Source: Piscibacillus salipiscarius JCM 13188 (GTDB lineage Bacteria; Bacillota; Bacilli; Bacillales; Alkalibacillaceae). From it: DNA of 64,000 nt. The position numbers were made by a program, and so were the translations under genes. Below, in pieces: positions 1 to 8,992 of the stretch (its first letter is position 1; each line of letters begins with the position of its first letter). The DNA lies in the NCBI RefSeq assembly GCF_001311865.1, contig NZ_BBCD01000007.1:47892-111891 (forward strand). Direction: 5' to 3'. Below the pieces are notes generated by a model. It searched no databases. It worked only from the letters and a program-made list of their open reading frames with translations, and was not told the DNA's origin.

Positions 1-55
1 TAATGACTGTTGCGGTGAATAAGCCAATTGAAAATGCTTGTACTAGTGGCTTCAT
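1..55 (-). CDS. N-terminus of an unidentified membrane or exported protein (cut by window edge)
   Basis: An ATG at position 55 (minus strand) is preceded by AAGGAG at 64-69 with eight bases of spacing, and opens a frame to the window edge reading MKPLVQAFSIGLFTATVI. The stretch is hydrophobic and looks like a signal anchor. It starts 13 bases after the stop of the gene at 68-453, so the two are probably co-transcribed. Too little is visible to name it; small YceG/MltG-like proteins begin in a similar way, but that is a guess. Confidence 0.5.
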   Translation of the reverse strand, partial: MKPLVQAFSIGLFTATVI

Positions 56-67
56 GATTATGACTCC

Positions 68-453
68 TTACTTAAATGCTTCATTCTTTTTATTTTGCTC
101 AACAATAACTCTTACATCTTCTTCTCGCAATCCTGTTTTCTGTACTATACTCTCTATAGAATACCCTTGTTCACTTAAATTTCTAACCTGAGACACAACA
201 GCTGGTTCCTTTTGGACACTTGAAGCGCCCTTGATCTGTTTATTAGTTGTGTTGGGATAAGATGCATACGGATCAATCAATAGCTCTTCCTCTAAAACTT
301 TAATTTTATTTTTTAATATGTATCCTTCCTGCATGGAAGATATAGAAAGATCCTCGATTTGCTTATCTAATTCATCAAATCTATTATTCATGAAAAGGAT
401 AAACCAAATAATACAAGACTAATGATGATTAGTGTTATGAATACTGTAATCAT
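68..453 (-). CDS. Small membrane-anchored coiled-coil protein with C-terminal helix-turn-helix-like end (frameshifted)
   Basis: The longest uninterrupted frame starts at 391, but an ATG at 453 with a GAGGTG ribosome site gives 18 hydrophobic residues ([18 protein letters not shown]) that run straight into it if one T is restored in the TTTT run near 394. The restored protein is about 128 residues: one N-terminal membrane helix, a charged coiled coil ([21 protein letters not shown]), then a C-terminal segment ([28 protein letters not shown]) resembling the helix-turn-helix-like tail of the YlxL/SwrB and DUF6115 proteins. I infer a membrane-tethered accessory protein; the actual function is unknown. 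It is divergent from rpmG. Confidence 0.6.
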
Positions 454-630
454 TGTTGTTCACCTCTATTATACTACTCTATTCCTATTAACTAGTTTAA
501 CATTTCTTAACAAAAATTAGAATCAAGCATGATTAGACTTAAACGACAATTCATTCTTGAATAATCTGTCGCAATTTGGTATGATGATGTAGTCGAAAAT
601 GATTGTTATTGCAGAAATGGAGGGATTTAC

Positions 631-780
631 ATGCGTGTACAAGTAACTTTAGCATGTACTGAATGTGGTGATCGTAATTATTACACTACTAAAAATAAAC
701 GTACGAACACTGAACGTATTGAAATGAAAAAGTATTGCCCAAGAGAAAAACAACATACGCTTCACCGTGAAACGAAATAA
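631..780 (+). CDS. rpmG: Ribosomal protein bL33 (49 aa)
   Basis: Large-subunit ribosomal protein L33 of the 50S subunit. The 49-residue product starts [20 protein letters not shown] and ends HTLHRETK, the usual length and ends for the family. The ATG follows an AGGAGGG-like site (GGAGGG at 620-625). Cysteines are present at the first C-x-x-C pair (ACTEC), but the second knuckle keeps only one cysteine (YCPREK), so zinc binding is probably lost or weak. It is intact and followed by its own terminator. Gene order rpmG then yqgN matches B. subtilis rpmGA-yqgN. Confidence 0.95.
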   Translation: MRVQVTLACTECGDRNYYTTKNKRTNTERIEMKKYCPREKQHTLHRETK

Positions 781-811
781 ACAGTAGGGAGCTTCTCCTG
801 CTGTTTTTTTA
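781..811 (+). terminator. Rho-independent terminator of rpmG
   Basis: Right after the rpmG stop, an ACAG-AGG / TCCT-CTGT stem-loop is followed by a run of seven T. Confidence 0.8.
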
Positions 812-838
812 TATCATTAACTAAAAAGTAGGGATGAC

Positions 839-1392
839 ATGTATAAAGATACATTTCGAGTTCTTAGTAAACGTTTATTAAAACATATTTCAAAAGAAGA
901 CCGAAAACATTACTTAGATCAAATCTCTACCAAACTTTACGAGTCAGAATGGTGGAAGAATTCTGAGGTAATAGCGATGACGATTGCTAGAGAAATTGAA
1001 CTTAGCACCCTCCCTATTATCGAACACGGATGGAAACAAGGTAAGCAAATAGTTGTGCCAAAGTGCAAACCAGAAAGTCATGAAATGAATTTTTATATTT
1101 TTACAAATCAACATGAGTTAGAAAATGTTTATTTAGATCTATATGAGCCTAAAGAAGATCCCAATAAATTAGTCAAACCTTCTGACATTGATTTAATGGT
1201 TGTGCCGGGTTTACTTTTTGATCATCAAGGCTATCGTATTGGATATGGTGGCGGTTATTATGATCGGTATTTATCCAAATACCATCAATCCAAAATATCG
1301 CTCGCGATGGAACAACAAGTTGTTAAACACGTCCCTCATGATGAATATGATTTACCTGTTGACGCTGTAATTACTGAGAAAAGATATATTAA
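839..1392 (+). CDS. yqgN: 5-formyltetrahydrofolate cyclo-ligase (YqgN)
   Basis: Cytosolic ATP-dependent enzyme that turns 5-formyl-THF into 5,10-methenyl-THF, returning folate to the one-carbon pool. The family signature GYGGGYYDRYL lies at about residues 138-148, preceded by DLMVVPGLLFD. The literal frame runs on to 1552 (237 aa), through a perfect terminator and into the opposing pbpA gene. Adding one A to the AAAA run at 1379-1382 gives ITEKKIY and a TAA at 1390-1392, for 184 residues, the normal family size, ending just before the terminator. I therefore take 1392 as the true end. It converges on pbpA. Confidence 0.85.
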
Positions 1393-1395
1393 ATT

Positions 1396-1437
1396 AAAAA
1401 ACGAGGCTTACTGTTCACTTAGTAAGCCTCGTTTTTT
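1396..1437. terminator. Bidirectional terminator between yqgN and pbpA
   Basis: A perfect inverted repeat with 17-base arms (AAAAAACGAGGCTTACT and its complement) around a short loop. It has A-runs before and T-runs after, so it works for both converging genes. Confidence 0.9.
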
Positions 1438-1448
1438 AGTGATGTCAT

Positions 1449-3532
1449 TTATTCTTCTTCAACTTTTTCATTTTCGTCCGCTTCTTGGTCACCTGATTGT
1501 CGTTTTTCCTTTAAGTCAAAGTAAGCGTCTAAAAGTCTTCTTCCAATTTTAAGATTTATATTTCCTTCATGATCACTATAATCTTGACCAACATCTGGAA
1601 TGATTGTGGCAAAGGCTACTTCTGGGTTATCATAAGGTGCATAGCCAATTAATGATAAATTATAAGTCACTTCTTTACCTGCAACTGCCTCTGCAGTACC
1701 AGTTTTCCCCGCAGGATTATAAGGAGCGTCATTGAACAACCGCCAAGCTGTACCCCCTACTTCTTGAAATGCTTGCCTGAAACCTTCTTGAACTCGATTT
1801 AAATATTGATCTTTCATTTCTATTCTGTTTAACACTTCTGGCTTATTAACCTCATAAACACTGCCAAGTTCTTCAGTATCGGAAGGATTGTGTAGTTGCT
1901 TCACCAATCTAGGTGTAATACGGTAGCCGTCATTAGCGATAGTTGATATATATTGCCCTAACTGCATTGTTGTATAAGCTTCAAATTGTCCAATAGCCAT
2001 ATGCATTACTTGGGACCCTCTAACATAGTCATAACTATCACTGCCTCGTACACCTATGGCTTCATAAGGATAATCTACTCCAGTTTTAGCTCCTAAACCA
2101 AATTGTTTCATATAATTGGAAAGTAGTTGATAACCTTTACCGTTATAATCAAGCTTTTGGTTAGGGGTGTAATTCCAATGCCCTCCGAGCCTCATGGCTG
2201 TTCTATACATATAGATATTAGATGAACGCTTCAATGCTTCAATGTCATTTACATTGCCTAAACTTTTATATGATACAAAATCTTCTGAACCTACAAACCT
2301 TAATGGTTGGTCAGTAAAGGTGGTTCCTGGTTTGATTACTCCTGCATCCAAACCAGCAAGCACCGTAGCCCCTTTAACAGTTGAACCAGGCAAATATTGA
2401 TTATACAGTACTCTGTATGGTTGATTACTAAATTCCTTCTTTTCTCGATCATAGAACTGACCTGAAATTGCAAGAATCTCACCAGTATTAGGATCAAGTG
2501 CAACAGCTGTAGCAGTATTTAAGTGTCTATTCTCATAAGGAAATTTCTTTATGGCATAATTTAATTCTTCCTTGACAATTTTATCCAATTTTTTCTGTAG
2601 GTCCAAATCTATAGAAAGCATTAAATCTTTACCACGTGCGCCTTCACGTACTAACTCACTTTTGATTACTTCTCCGCTTGAATTCGTCACGTGTCTGCGA
2701 ATCTCTTTCTGACCTTGCAAATGGGCTTCGTACTCTTGCTCCAATCCACTTTCACCTACACGGTCGTCATTTTATAATTGTTAGCTAAATATTTATTTAT
2801 TTCACTACGTGGTAATCCTTGCTCACGAGTTGTAATATTACCAATAATATTAGAAAGTGTGGGGTGATGAACTTTTACCCGCTCCCAATCAACAGAAACA
2901 CTGATACCTGGAATATTATGAGCGTTCTCCGCAATAATAGCATACTCTTTCTTAGTGATATTTTCGTTTTTTATGACGTGAGGCGTAAGTTGCGTTGCCT
3001 GATCTAGCTCTCGCTTAATAGCGATGACTTCCATCTCTTGATCGCTAATGGAATTTAAATCTTTCTTGGTGATACGGTCTAACACCAATTGATACTGTTC
3101 ACTATCACTGAGTGCCTTTTCTTCATCAGATAATTTGGAATAAGCTTCAGTTTTATTTTTCAGAATATAGTAGTCCTTCATGTCTCGTTCTCTTACTGAA
3201 TCTGTGTCCATTGACATATAATTAATTAATTTTTCAGCAATTCTCAAATTGTCTTCTGGTTGAACATTTCGCTGAGGAGTGTAAGTAATGGCATATTTAA
3301 GTTCATTATCTACTACAATTTCCCCGTTACGATCATACATTTTTCCTCTTGGTACTGATGTTTTAGACGTAACATTTTCAGTACGATCTATTTCAGCTTG
3401 TGCATCTTCTCCATGAAGTATTTGCACAACCCCTAATTGTAAAATTAGTACAGAAAACAAAATAAAAATGACGAAAAATAGCACATTTAAACGAAGAGGT
3501 AAATGTGATTTACTCTTTTTCTTTTCTCCCAA
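1449..3532 (-). CDS. pbpA: Class B penicillin-binding protein, PBP2A/PbpA type (one frameshift)
   Basis: Membrane-anchored transpeptidase that cross-links peptidoglycan, related to B. subtilis PbpA of rod elongation. The N-terminal part has a cytoplasmic basic stretch, one membrane helix ([19 protein letters not shown]) and the dimerisation domain. The C-terminal part holds the catalytic motifs in order: S-x-x-K in LPGSTVKG, S-x-N in RSSNIYM and K-T-G in AGKTGTAEA. The frame breaks at an AAAA run at 2770-2773; one more A joins [18 protein letters not shown]. The restored protein is about 694 aa, near the family length. The start is TTG at 3532 behind GGGGAGGAG. The acidic tail ([13 protein letters not shown]) is typical of such proteins. 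Confidence 0.9.
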
Positions 3533-3611
3533 TGCCTTCTCCTCCCCATTTTATCTCTATTAATTATTATATCATCCTTCCTGACATGGCTAAAGGCATT
3601 TCAAAAAATAT

Positions 3612-4849
3612 TCATGAAGAGTGATGCTTTAAGTTATGAATTCTGAAAACAATAATTCCAGAAATCAAATACCCAACTCCAAAAGAATAACAGAATATCT
3701 CATCCAATCGCTTTCAGAAATTGTATATAATCCTAAAATGAACAATATGAGTGAAAAGGTTCGTCCGCTATTTAATACGATATCCCTAAATATAATGTAT
3801 TCTACTCTATACTCCCCAGCATTTTTGCTTGTCCAATCACATCATATGAAACCGACGTATACGGAGCGAAGAATAATGGTAAAAATACCCCTAAAATTCC
3901 TGCATAAATATAATAATCTAATGCAGCATCTGATTTAAGGAGCCAAAACACTGAAATGAAAAGAAAAATACTCCCAATCAATATTAGGATTTTCCTATTG
4001 TCTGGCTTGACGATTTTTGCAACAACTTGGTACATCACAAATGAAGCAATTGCATAAATCATATTATAGATTCCAACAATCATTTCACTTTGCGTTCCCA
4101 TATAAACCCACAAGCCGATCAGAAATAAAAATACGCCTTCTCTCATTCCTTGAAATAAATGTGCTGTTAACATCCAAAACCATTGTTTATTTTCCTTTCC
4201 TTCACGTATGACCGAACGAATATTATATTTTCCTTCAACAGATCTTCTTTCCAGGAATATGCTAAAAATAATCGCTAATATAAATAACACAAATGAGATG
4301 AAGAAAACGGTTAGATATCCTTTATAACCAGTCAAAAAAGTAATGATCCAACCAGCAGAAACTGGACCCACAATTCCACTTAAAGATTGCAAAGCCCCGA
4401 ACATACCATTAAAGAAATCCCTAGTGTACGGCTCCGTCACTTCAAAAATTAAAATATTATAAGCTAACCAAAACAGCCCATATCCTGTACCAATAAGAAC
4501 TCCTAATACATAAAATAATTCAGAAGCTTGTGTACTTAATAATAAAACAGAAATAAAAAAGACTGAAATAACAAAGATACCAGCCCTCAAAATAATGACA
4601 CGATCTATTCGTTTTACCCACTTTCCAATTAAAACAAATATTAGCGTTTTGAGCTAAATAAATACAAAGGTTGTACAGTGCTAATAGTAATAAGTCTTCT
4701 GTTTGTTTCCAAAGAAAGATGTTTACAAATATATTAGATAAGTAAATTCCAAGTGTATATAATAAACCAATTATTAATAACAATCGAAGATTTTTCTTCT
4801 CATTGTCACTAACATCAGATAAACGGTTAGAAAACATAATATCCCTCAT
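3612..4849 (-). CDS. MFS transporter, YqgE-like (at least three frameshifts)
   Basis: Twelve-helix major facilitator permease of the cytoplasmic membrane; substrate unknown. Hydrophobic helices run through the whole segment (LRLLLIIGLLYTLGIYLSNI, GTGYGLFWLAYNILIFEV, WFWMLTAHLFQGMREGVF and others). Breaks lie near 4650, 3810 and 3665; read across them, the C-terminus becomes FGVGYLISGIIVFRIHNLKHH followed by TGA at 3612. The best start is ATG at 4837 behind GAGGG rather than the ATG at 4849, where the ribosome site would be too close. It lies between pbpA and sodA as yqgE does in B. subtilis, which supports the identity. It is either a decayed gene or, more likely given the window, a victim of sequencing errors. 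Confidence 0.75.
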
Positions 4850-4902
4850 TTCCTAACCTATATTTTTAACAAAAGCAGTTAGTCTATACGTTTACATAAA
4901 CA

Positions 4903-4941
4903 CAAAAAAGAAGAAGCTAGCCCTCAAGACTAGCTTCTTCT
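4903..4941 (-). terminator. Terminator of sodA
   Basis: A twelve-base-pair perfect stem (AGAAGAAGCTAG with its complement) lies 16 bases after the sodA stop and is followed on the minus strand by six T. Confidence 0.9.
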
Positions 4942-4956
4942 ACATATTATAATTAT

Positions 4957-5568
4957 TTATTTTGCTTCTTCATAACGTTTAGCAACTTCATCCCAGTTTA
5001 CTACATTCCAGAATGCCGCTACATAATCTGGGCGCTTATTTTGATATTTAAGGTAATAAGCGTGCTCCCAAACATCAAGTCCTAAGATAGGTGTTACACC
5101 TTCCATAATAGGTGTGTCTTGGTTAGGAGTAGATGTGATTTCTAATTCACCATTTTTAACAACTAACCATGCCCAGCCTGAACCGAAACGTCCAGTTGCT
5201 GCTGCACCAAATTTCTCTTTGAATTCATCAAAGCTTCCGAAAGCTTGGTTGATTTTGTCTGCTAATTCACCAGTTGGTGAACCTCCACCATTAGGTGATA
5301 AAACAGTCCAGAATAAGCTGTGGTTAGCGTGGCCACCACCGTTATTGCGAACTGCTGTTTGAATGTCGCTTGGAAGTGAATCTAAGTTTCCTAAAAGTTC
5401 TTCTAGAGACTTATCTTGAAGATCTGCATGGCCTTCTAGTGCTGCGTTTAATTTTGTCACATAAGTGTTGTGGTGTTTCGTGTGGTGAATGTTCATTGTT
5501 TCCTTGTCAATGTGTGGTTCTAATGCATCATAAGCGTATGGTAATTCTGGTAGTTCAAATTTAGCCAT
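4957..5568 (-). CDS. sodA: Superoxide dismutase, Mn-type
   Basis: Cytosolic enzyme that dismutes superoxide to oxygen and hydrogen peroxide. It is 203 aa and intact. Metal ligands are visible: His in [13 protein letters not shown] near residue 27, His in [11 protein letters not shown] near residue 82, and the Asp/His pair in [12 protein letters not shown]. The sequence around the ligands is that of the Mn/Fe family; B. subtilis SodA is Mn-dependent. ATG at 5568 follows AAAGGAGGA. It is a single-gene unit with its own promoter and terminator, next to the yqgE homologue as in B. subtilis. Confidence 0.97.
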   Translation of the reverse strand: MAKFELPELPYAYDALEPHIDKETMNIHHTKHHNTYVTKLNAALEGHADLQDKSLEELLGNLDSLPSDIQTAVRNNGGGHANHSLFWTVLSPNGGGSPTGELADKINQAFGSFDEFKEKFGAAATGRFGSGWAWLVVKNGELEITSTPNQDTPIMEGVTPILGLDVWEHAYYLKYQNKRPDYVAAFWNVVNWDEVAKRYEEAK

Positions 5569-5617
5569 AATGAGATTCCTCCTTTAACTTTATATGGGGA
5601 AATACCCCACTAATTAA

Positions 5618-5646
5618 AGATTACCAATGCTAGCCATTCCATGCAA
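5618..5646 (-). promoter_or_regulatory. Candidate SigA promoter of sodA
   Basis: On the minus strand, TTGCAT (5641-5646), a 17-base spacer and TAATCT (5618-5623) lie about 50 bases before the sodA start. A small GGGG/CCCC hairpin sits in the 5' leader between promoter and ribosome site. Confidence 0.5.
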
Positions 5647-5749
5647 GATTTTTGCATCATTTCTAGCATTTATTGTTTCTATTTGTTCAATTACCTTATT
5701 TTTGTTTTTAAACATTAAAAAAACAAGCATTATAGCTGTTGGATAATGA

Positions 5750-5842
5750 TGGCGGAGGAGGAGGGATTCGAACCCCCGCGGGCCGTGAAGCCCCTGGCGG
5801 TTTTCAAGACCGCTCCCTTCAGCCGGACTTGGGTACTCCTCC
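5750..5842 (-). tRNA. tRNA-Ser (UGA)
   Basis: A 93-base class II tRNA with a long variable arm. The anticodon loop CTTGAAA gives UGA. The acceptor stem GGAGGAG pairs with CTCCTCC, and the genome encodes the final CCA. Last gene of a five-tRNA cluster on the minus strand. Confidence 0.95.
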
Positions 5843-5849
5843 GAATCAA

Positions 5850-5926
5850 TGGTGGACCCTGCAGGACTCGAACCTGCGACCGATCGGTTATGAGCCGATA
5901 GCTCTAACCAGCTGAGCTAAGGGTCC
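5850..5926 (-). tRNA. tRNA with CAU anticodon (probably Ile2, possibly elongator Met)
   Basis: A 77-base cloverleaf; acceptor GGACCCT pairs with AGGGTCC, CCA is encoded, and the loop CTCATAA gives a CAU anticodon. A second, different CAU tRNA at 6082-6158 has the usual elongator-Met body. The GGACC-type body here resembles Bacillus tRNA-Ile2, whose C34 is changed to lysidine by TilS to read AUA. The assignment between Ile2 and Met is an inference from body sequence. Confidence 0.88.
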
Positions 5927-5942
5927 AGATATTCAGTTTAAA

Positions 5943-6019
5943 TGGGGCGATCGGTGGGAATCGAACCCACGAATGCCGGAGCCACAATCCGGTGCGTTAA
6001 CCACTTCGCCACGACCGCC
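5943..6019 (-). tRNA. tRNA-His (GUG)
   Basis: The anticodon loop ATTGTGGC gives GUG. The acceptor stem GCGGTCG pairs with CGATCGC. An extra 5' G (the -1 residue, 6019) faces C73, the identity mark of tRNA-His. CCA is encoded. Confidence 0.95.
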
Positions 6020-6081
6020 ATGATCGTAAAATAAATATGTAATTGACAAACGGTCAAGCTTGCTCCGGTCAAATATGTATT

Positions 6082-6158
6082 TGGTGGCGGCGGAGGGGAT
6101 CGAACCCCCGACCTCACGGGTATGAACCGTACGCTCTCGCCAGCTGAGCTACACCGCC
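6082..6158 (-). tRNA. tRNA-Met, elongator (CAU)
   Basis: A 77-base tRNA; acceptor GGCGGTG pairs with the 3' strand of the stem, loop TTCATAC gives CAU, and CCA is encoded. The body matches Bacillus elongator tRNA-Met; it lacks the C1-A72 mismatch of an initiator. Confidence 0.9.
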
Positions 6159-6159
6159 A

Positions 6160-6234
6160 TGGCTCCAGCGGCAGGATTCGAACCTGCGACCGATCGGTTA
6201 ACAGCCGATTGCTCTACCACTGAGCTACGCTGGA
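6160..6234 (-). tRNA. tRNA-Asn (GUU)
   Basis: A 75-base tRNA; loop CTGTTAA gives GUU, acceptor TCCAGCG pairs with CGCTGGA, and CCA is encoded. It is the promoter-proximal gene of the cluster, and only one base separates it from the next tRNA. Confidence 0.95.
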
Positions 6235-6275
6235 ATATTAAGTTTGTACATCGATAAATAATGACGACGAGATAT

Positions 6276-6304
6276 AATTTATCATGTAAATGTTATGTTG
6301 TCAA
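6276..6304 (-). promoter_or_regulatory. SigA-type promoter of the tRNA cluster
   Basis: Minus strand: a perfect TTGACA (6299-6304), a 17-base spacer and TAAATT (6276-6281), about 40 bases before tRNA-Asn. Confidence 0.7.
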
Positions 6305-6340
6305 TATTATTTATCATAAGTTTTAACTAAAATGTTTATT

Positions 6341-6368
6341 AACCCGCACCTTTAATTAGGTGCGGGTT
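6341..6368 (-). terminator. Hairpin after the Na/phosphate cotransporter gene
   Basis: A perfect 11-bp GC-rich stem (AACCCGCACCT) with a six-base loop starts nine bases after the stop at 6378. The minus strand after it is A/T-rich but has no clear T-run, so it may stop transcription weakly or protect the 3' end. Confidence 0.6.
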
Positions 6369-6377
6369 GATTGATTA

Positions 6378-8005
6378 TTAATCTTCTTTCTTCCCTACCA
6401 CTTCTTGTGCAATGTTAAGAGCGTGGTCCCCTATACGTTCTAAGTTACTAATTATATCTACAAATACGATCCCTGCTGAACCTGAACATAATCCTTCATT
6501 TAGACGTAAAATGTGTTTTTTACGGAATTTACGTTCCATTGAATCGATCTGGTCTTCTTGCTTAATAACAGACATCGCTTTTTCTTCGTCCATTTCACTA
6601 AATGCTTCTATGGCTTGTGAAACTGTTTCAATGGTTAGATTAAACATCTCATTCATATCTTCATATGCCTGCTCTGTCATATTCACTTTGTTTGTAATAC
6701 GGTACTCAATTAACTCTACAATATTTTCGAAGTGGTCCCCTATACGTTCAATGTCTCTTACAATATCGACAACTGATGAGTGTGCTGCCGAATCAGATTC
6801 TGAAATAGAACTTGATGCTTGTACTAAATAATTTGTAATTTTCTTATCTAGGTTATTAATCGCATCTTCTAATTGGTAAGCAACCTCAGCGTGCTTATTC
6901 TGATTATTATTTAAAAATTGCTGAGTCTCTTTTAATCCATGTACAGCAATTTCCCCCCATATGAATAGCTTCCTCTTTAGCTTGAGCAACAGCTACGGAT
7001 GGAGACTGTTGAATAAAATAGGGTCCAAATGTTTAGGTTTATAATCAATTACAGTATCTTTACCAGGAATGATTTTTGTCACTAGAACCGCTATTAATGC
7101 TATAAATGGAAACTGTATAATAACATTAGATAAGTTGAAAATCCCATGAGCAAAAGCAATTGTCATTTTAGGTTCCAACATTAACATATCTCTGAACCAT
7201 TCTACTAAATGTGTAAATGGTGTTAATAATATTAAGAAAATCGTTGCTCCAATTAAGTTGAATAACACGTGAACAGCTGCTGCACGTTTCGCTGCAACAC
7301 TCGCTCCAATCGCAGCAATTAAAGCTGTTACTGTTGTACCAATGTTATCACCAAATAATACTGGTAAAACCGCATTTAGTGATTCGATCGCTCCCTCAGC
7401 GTGTAATTGCTGTAAAATACCGATTGTAGCTGAAGAGCTTTGAACAATAACTGTGAAAATTGTTCCTACGGCGACCCCTAATAATGGAATTTCACTCATA
7501 TTAATGGTTAGTTCCTGGAAAGTCTCTAGAGACCTTAGAGGTTTCATCCCATCACCCATCAATTCTAATCCATAGAAGAGAGCACCAAGTCCAAAAATGG
7601 TTTGACCTAAATAATTAATTCGTTTGTTCTTAAAGAAGAAAATAAGTAATGTACCTAGTGCTAAAATTGGTAATGCATAAGCTTTTATATCGATCCCTAT
7701 TATGAATGCAGTTACTGTAGTACCGATATTAGCACCCATGATGACTCCAATAGCTTGTCTGAATGTCATAAAACCTGCGTTAACTAAACCAATCGTCAAC
7801 ACAGTGTACTTGAACTAGATTGAATTAATACGGTTACGACTGCACCTGCTAGAACACCCATGAACGGATTTGTTGTAAACCTGTCTAGAATGTCTCTTAA
7901 TTTATCGCCTGCTGATTTTTGTAGACCCTCGCCTAAATATTTAATACCAAATAAGAAAATACCTAATCCACCGATAAATAAAAATATCATTTCTTGTACA
8001 TTCAT
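6378..8005 (-). CDS. Na+/phosphate cotransporter with C-terminal PhoU-like domain (about three frameshifts)
   Basis: Membrane transporter of the NptA/PNaS family. The N-terminal half has two inverted QSSSS repeats (VLIQSSSST at 7810-7830 and VIVQSSSATIG near 7440), the substrate-binding signature. The C-terminal third (6378-6989) is a helical PhoU-like domain with two paired E-R-I-G-D-H motifs (DIERIGDHFENI and NLERIGDHALNI), which usually bind metal. Three open frames cover one gene of about 542 aa, the usual length. Breaks lie at about 7800, 7015 and in the G6 run near 6957, where dropping one G gives HMGEIAVHGL. PhoP-like repeats lie upstream. Confidence 0.88.
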
Positions 8006-8080
8006 AAAGTCACCTCGTTAGTTCTAGTACTTGTAAGCCGAGTTCTATTCTATTCCCGTCCAATGATAATGTAAATAAAG

Positions 8081-8119
8081 TTAAGCTAAAATTTACATAA
8101 ACTTTACATTTCATTTTTA
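8081..8119 (+). promoter_or_regulatory. Candidate PhoP box (11-bp direct repeats)
   Basis: On the plus strand TTTACA occurs at 8092 and 8103, with weaker copies TTAAGC at 8081 and TTTTTA at 8114, all 11 bases apart. PhoP of Bacillus binds TT(A/C/T)A(C/A)A hexamers with 11-bp periodicity. The repeats sit 76-114 bases before the cotransporter start. They are on the non-coding strand, the orientation known from Pho-repressed promoters. Confidence 0.4.
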
Positions 8120-8201
8120 ATCACTGGTTATACTATTATTTTGACAACAAGTTTTTCATCAGAATAACCCACTGACTTTATTATTAGAAATAACAAACGC
8201 T

Positions 8202-8824
8202 TTATTCTACTTCTTCTACTTCTATTTTAGTACCATCAACTGAGGTGATTTTAACTCGCTTACCTCTCTCAACCCATTTTGATTTTGTAACAGCACTATA
8301 CTCTTGGTTATGTACTTTAATTGTTCCAGAAGGTCTTAACACGGTAATTGCTACTCCCTCTTTATGAAGCAAGTCCTTATAGCTTTCATTCAAAGAATTA
8401 TAACCCTGCTCGCTTGTTAATTGATCTAACAAAGCGACTTTTGACCACATATCTCTTCTTGGTAAAGCTTTCATTAAAAATAAACTCGAGAAGCTTCCTA
8501 ATAAGACACCAGCTACACTATATAGTGCATGTGTAAAACTTGTTGCGGCGAAGGCAACCGATAGTAAAACAAGTACCAAGCCTATAACTCCTAATGTTCC
8601 ATCATTAATCCATTTACCATCAAACACAATTAAGGTTAAACCTACTACAAAGACAAACGCCATGATCCATACGTTGTAGGTTGGTGATTGGCCTAAAAAA
8701 TAAAACGTTATAAATCCGATCCCAAGAACCATGCCAAGCCCTTTTAACTTGACCAATAGTTCTCCTATCATAAAGAACATGGCTAAAATGTTATAATTAA
8801 AACCCCTAAATAGCTTTCTAACAC
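8202..8824 (-). CDS. NfeD-like membrane protein (short form, one frameshift)
   Basis: An N-terminal block of about five membrane helices (FFMIGELLVKLKGLG, VWIMAFVFVVGLTLIVF, LGVIGLVLVLLSVAFAA, LYSVAGVLLGSFSSLFLM) is followed by a C-terminal OB-fold-like NfeD domain (GVAITVLRPSGTIKV ending KITSVDGTKIEVEEVE). The open frame begins at 8912, but the real start is GTG at 8824 behind GGAGGGG; it gives MLESYLGVLIITF and joins the long frame if one T is added in the TTTT run near 8786. NfeD domains usually partner flotillin/SPFH proteins in membrane microdomains; no SPFH gene is adjacent here, unlike the nfeD-floA pair at 33-35 kb. Confidence 0.75.
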
Positions 8825-8992
8825 CGTACTTCCCCCTCCATAACATTTTTGTGAGCTTCTTTTGGAAAATTAATGACATATTTATTATTATAACAGTTAG
8901 GTCTAATAGCATAATCCATTAATTTTATGTTATTATCAATGTTAGTGAAATATATTAAGTACTTTCTTAAGACAAAAAGGGGAGTTGTAGCA

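Noticed and set aside
1393..1552. C-terminal extension of YqgN overlapping pbpA
   Set aside because: It crosses a perfect bidirectional terminator and is antisense to pbpA. One A gives a stop at 1392.
3636..3938. Plus-strand frame of 100 residues under the MFS gene
   Set aside because: Antisense to the repaired C-terminus of the transporter; no ribosome site and no family-like composition.
6412..6831. 139-residue plus-strand frame opposite the PhoU-like domain
   Set aside because: It is the complement of a well-supported coding region with the two ERIGDH motifs, and has no own ribosome site.
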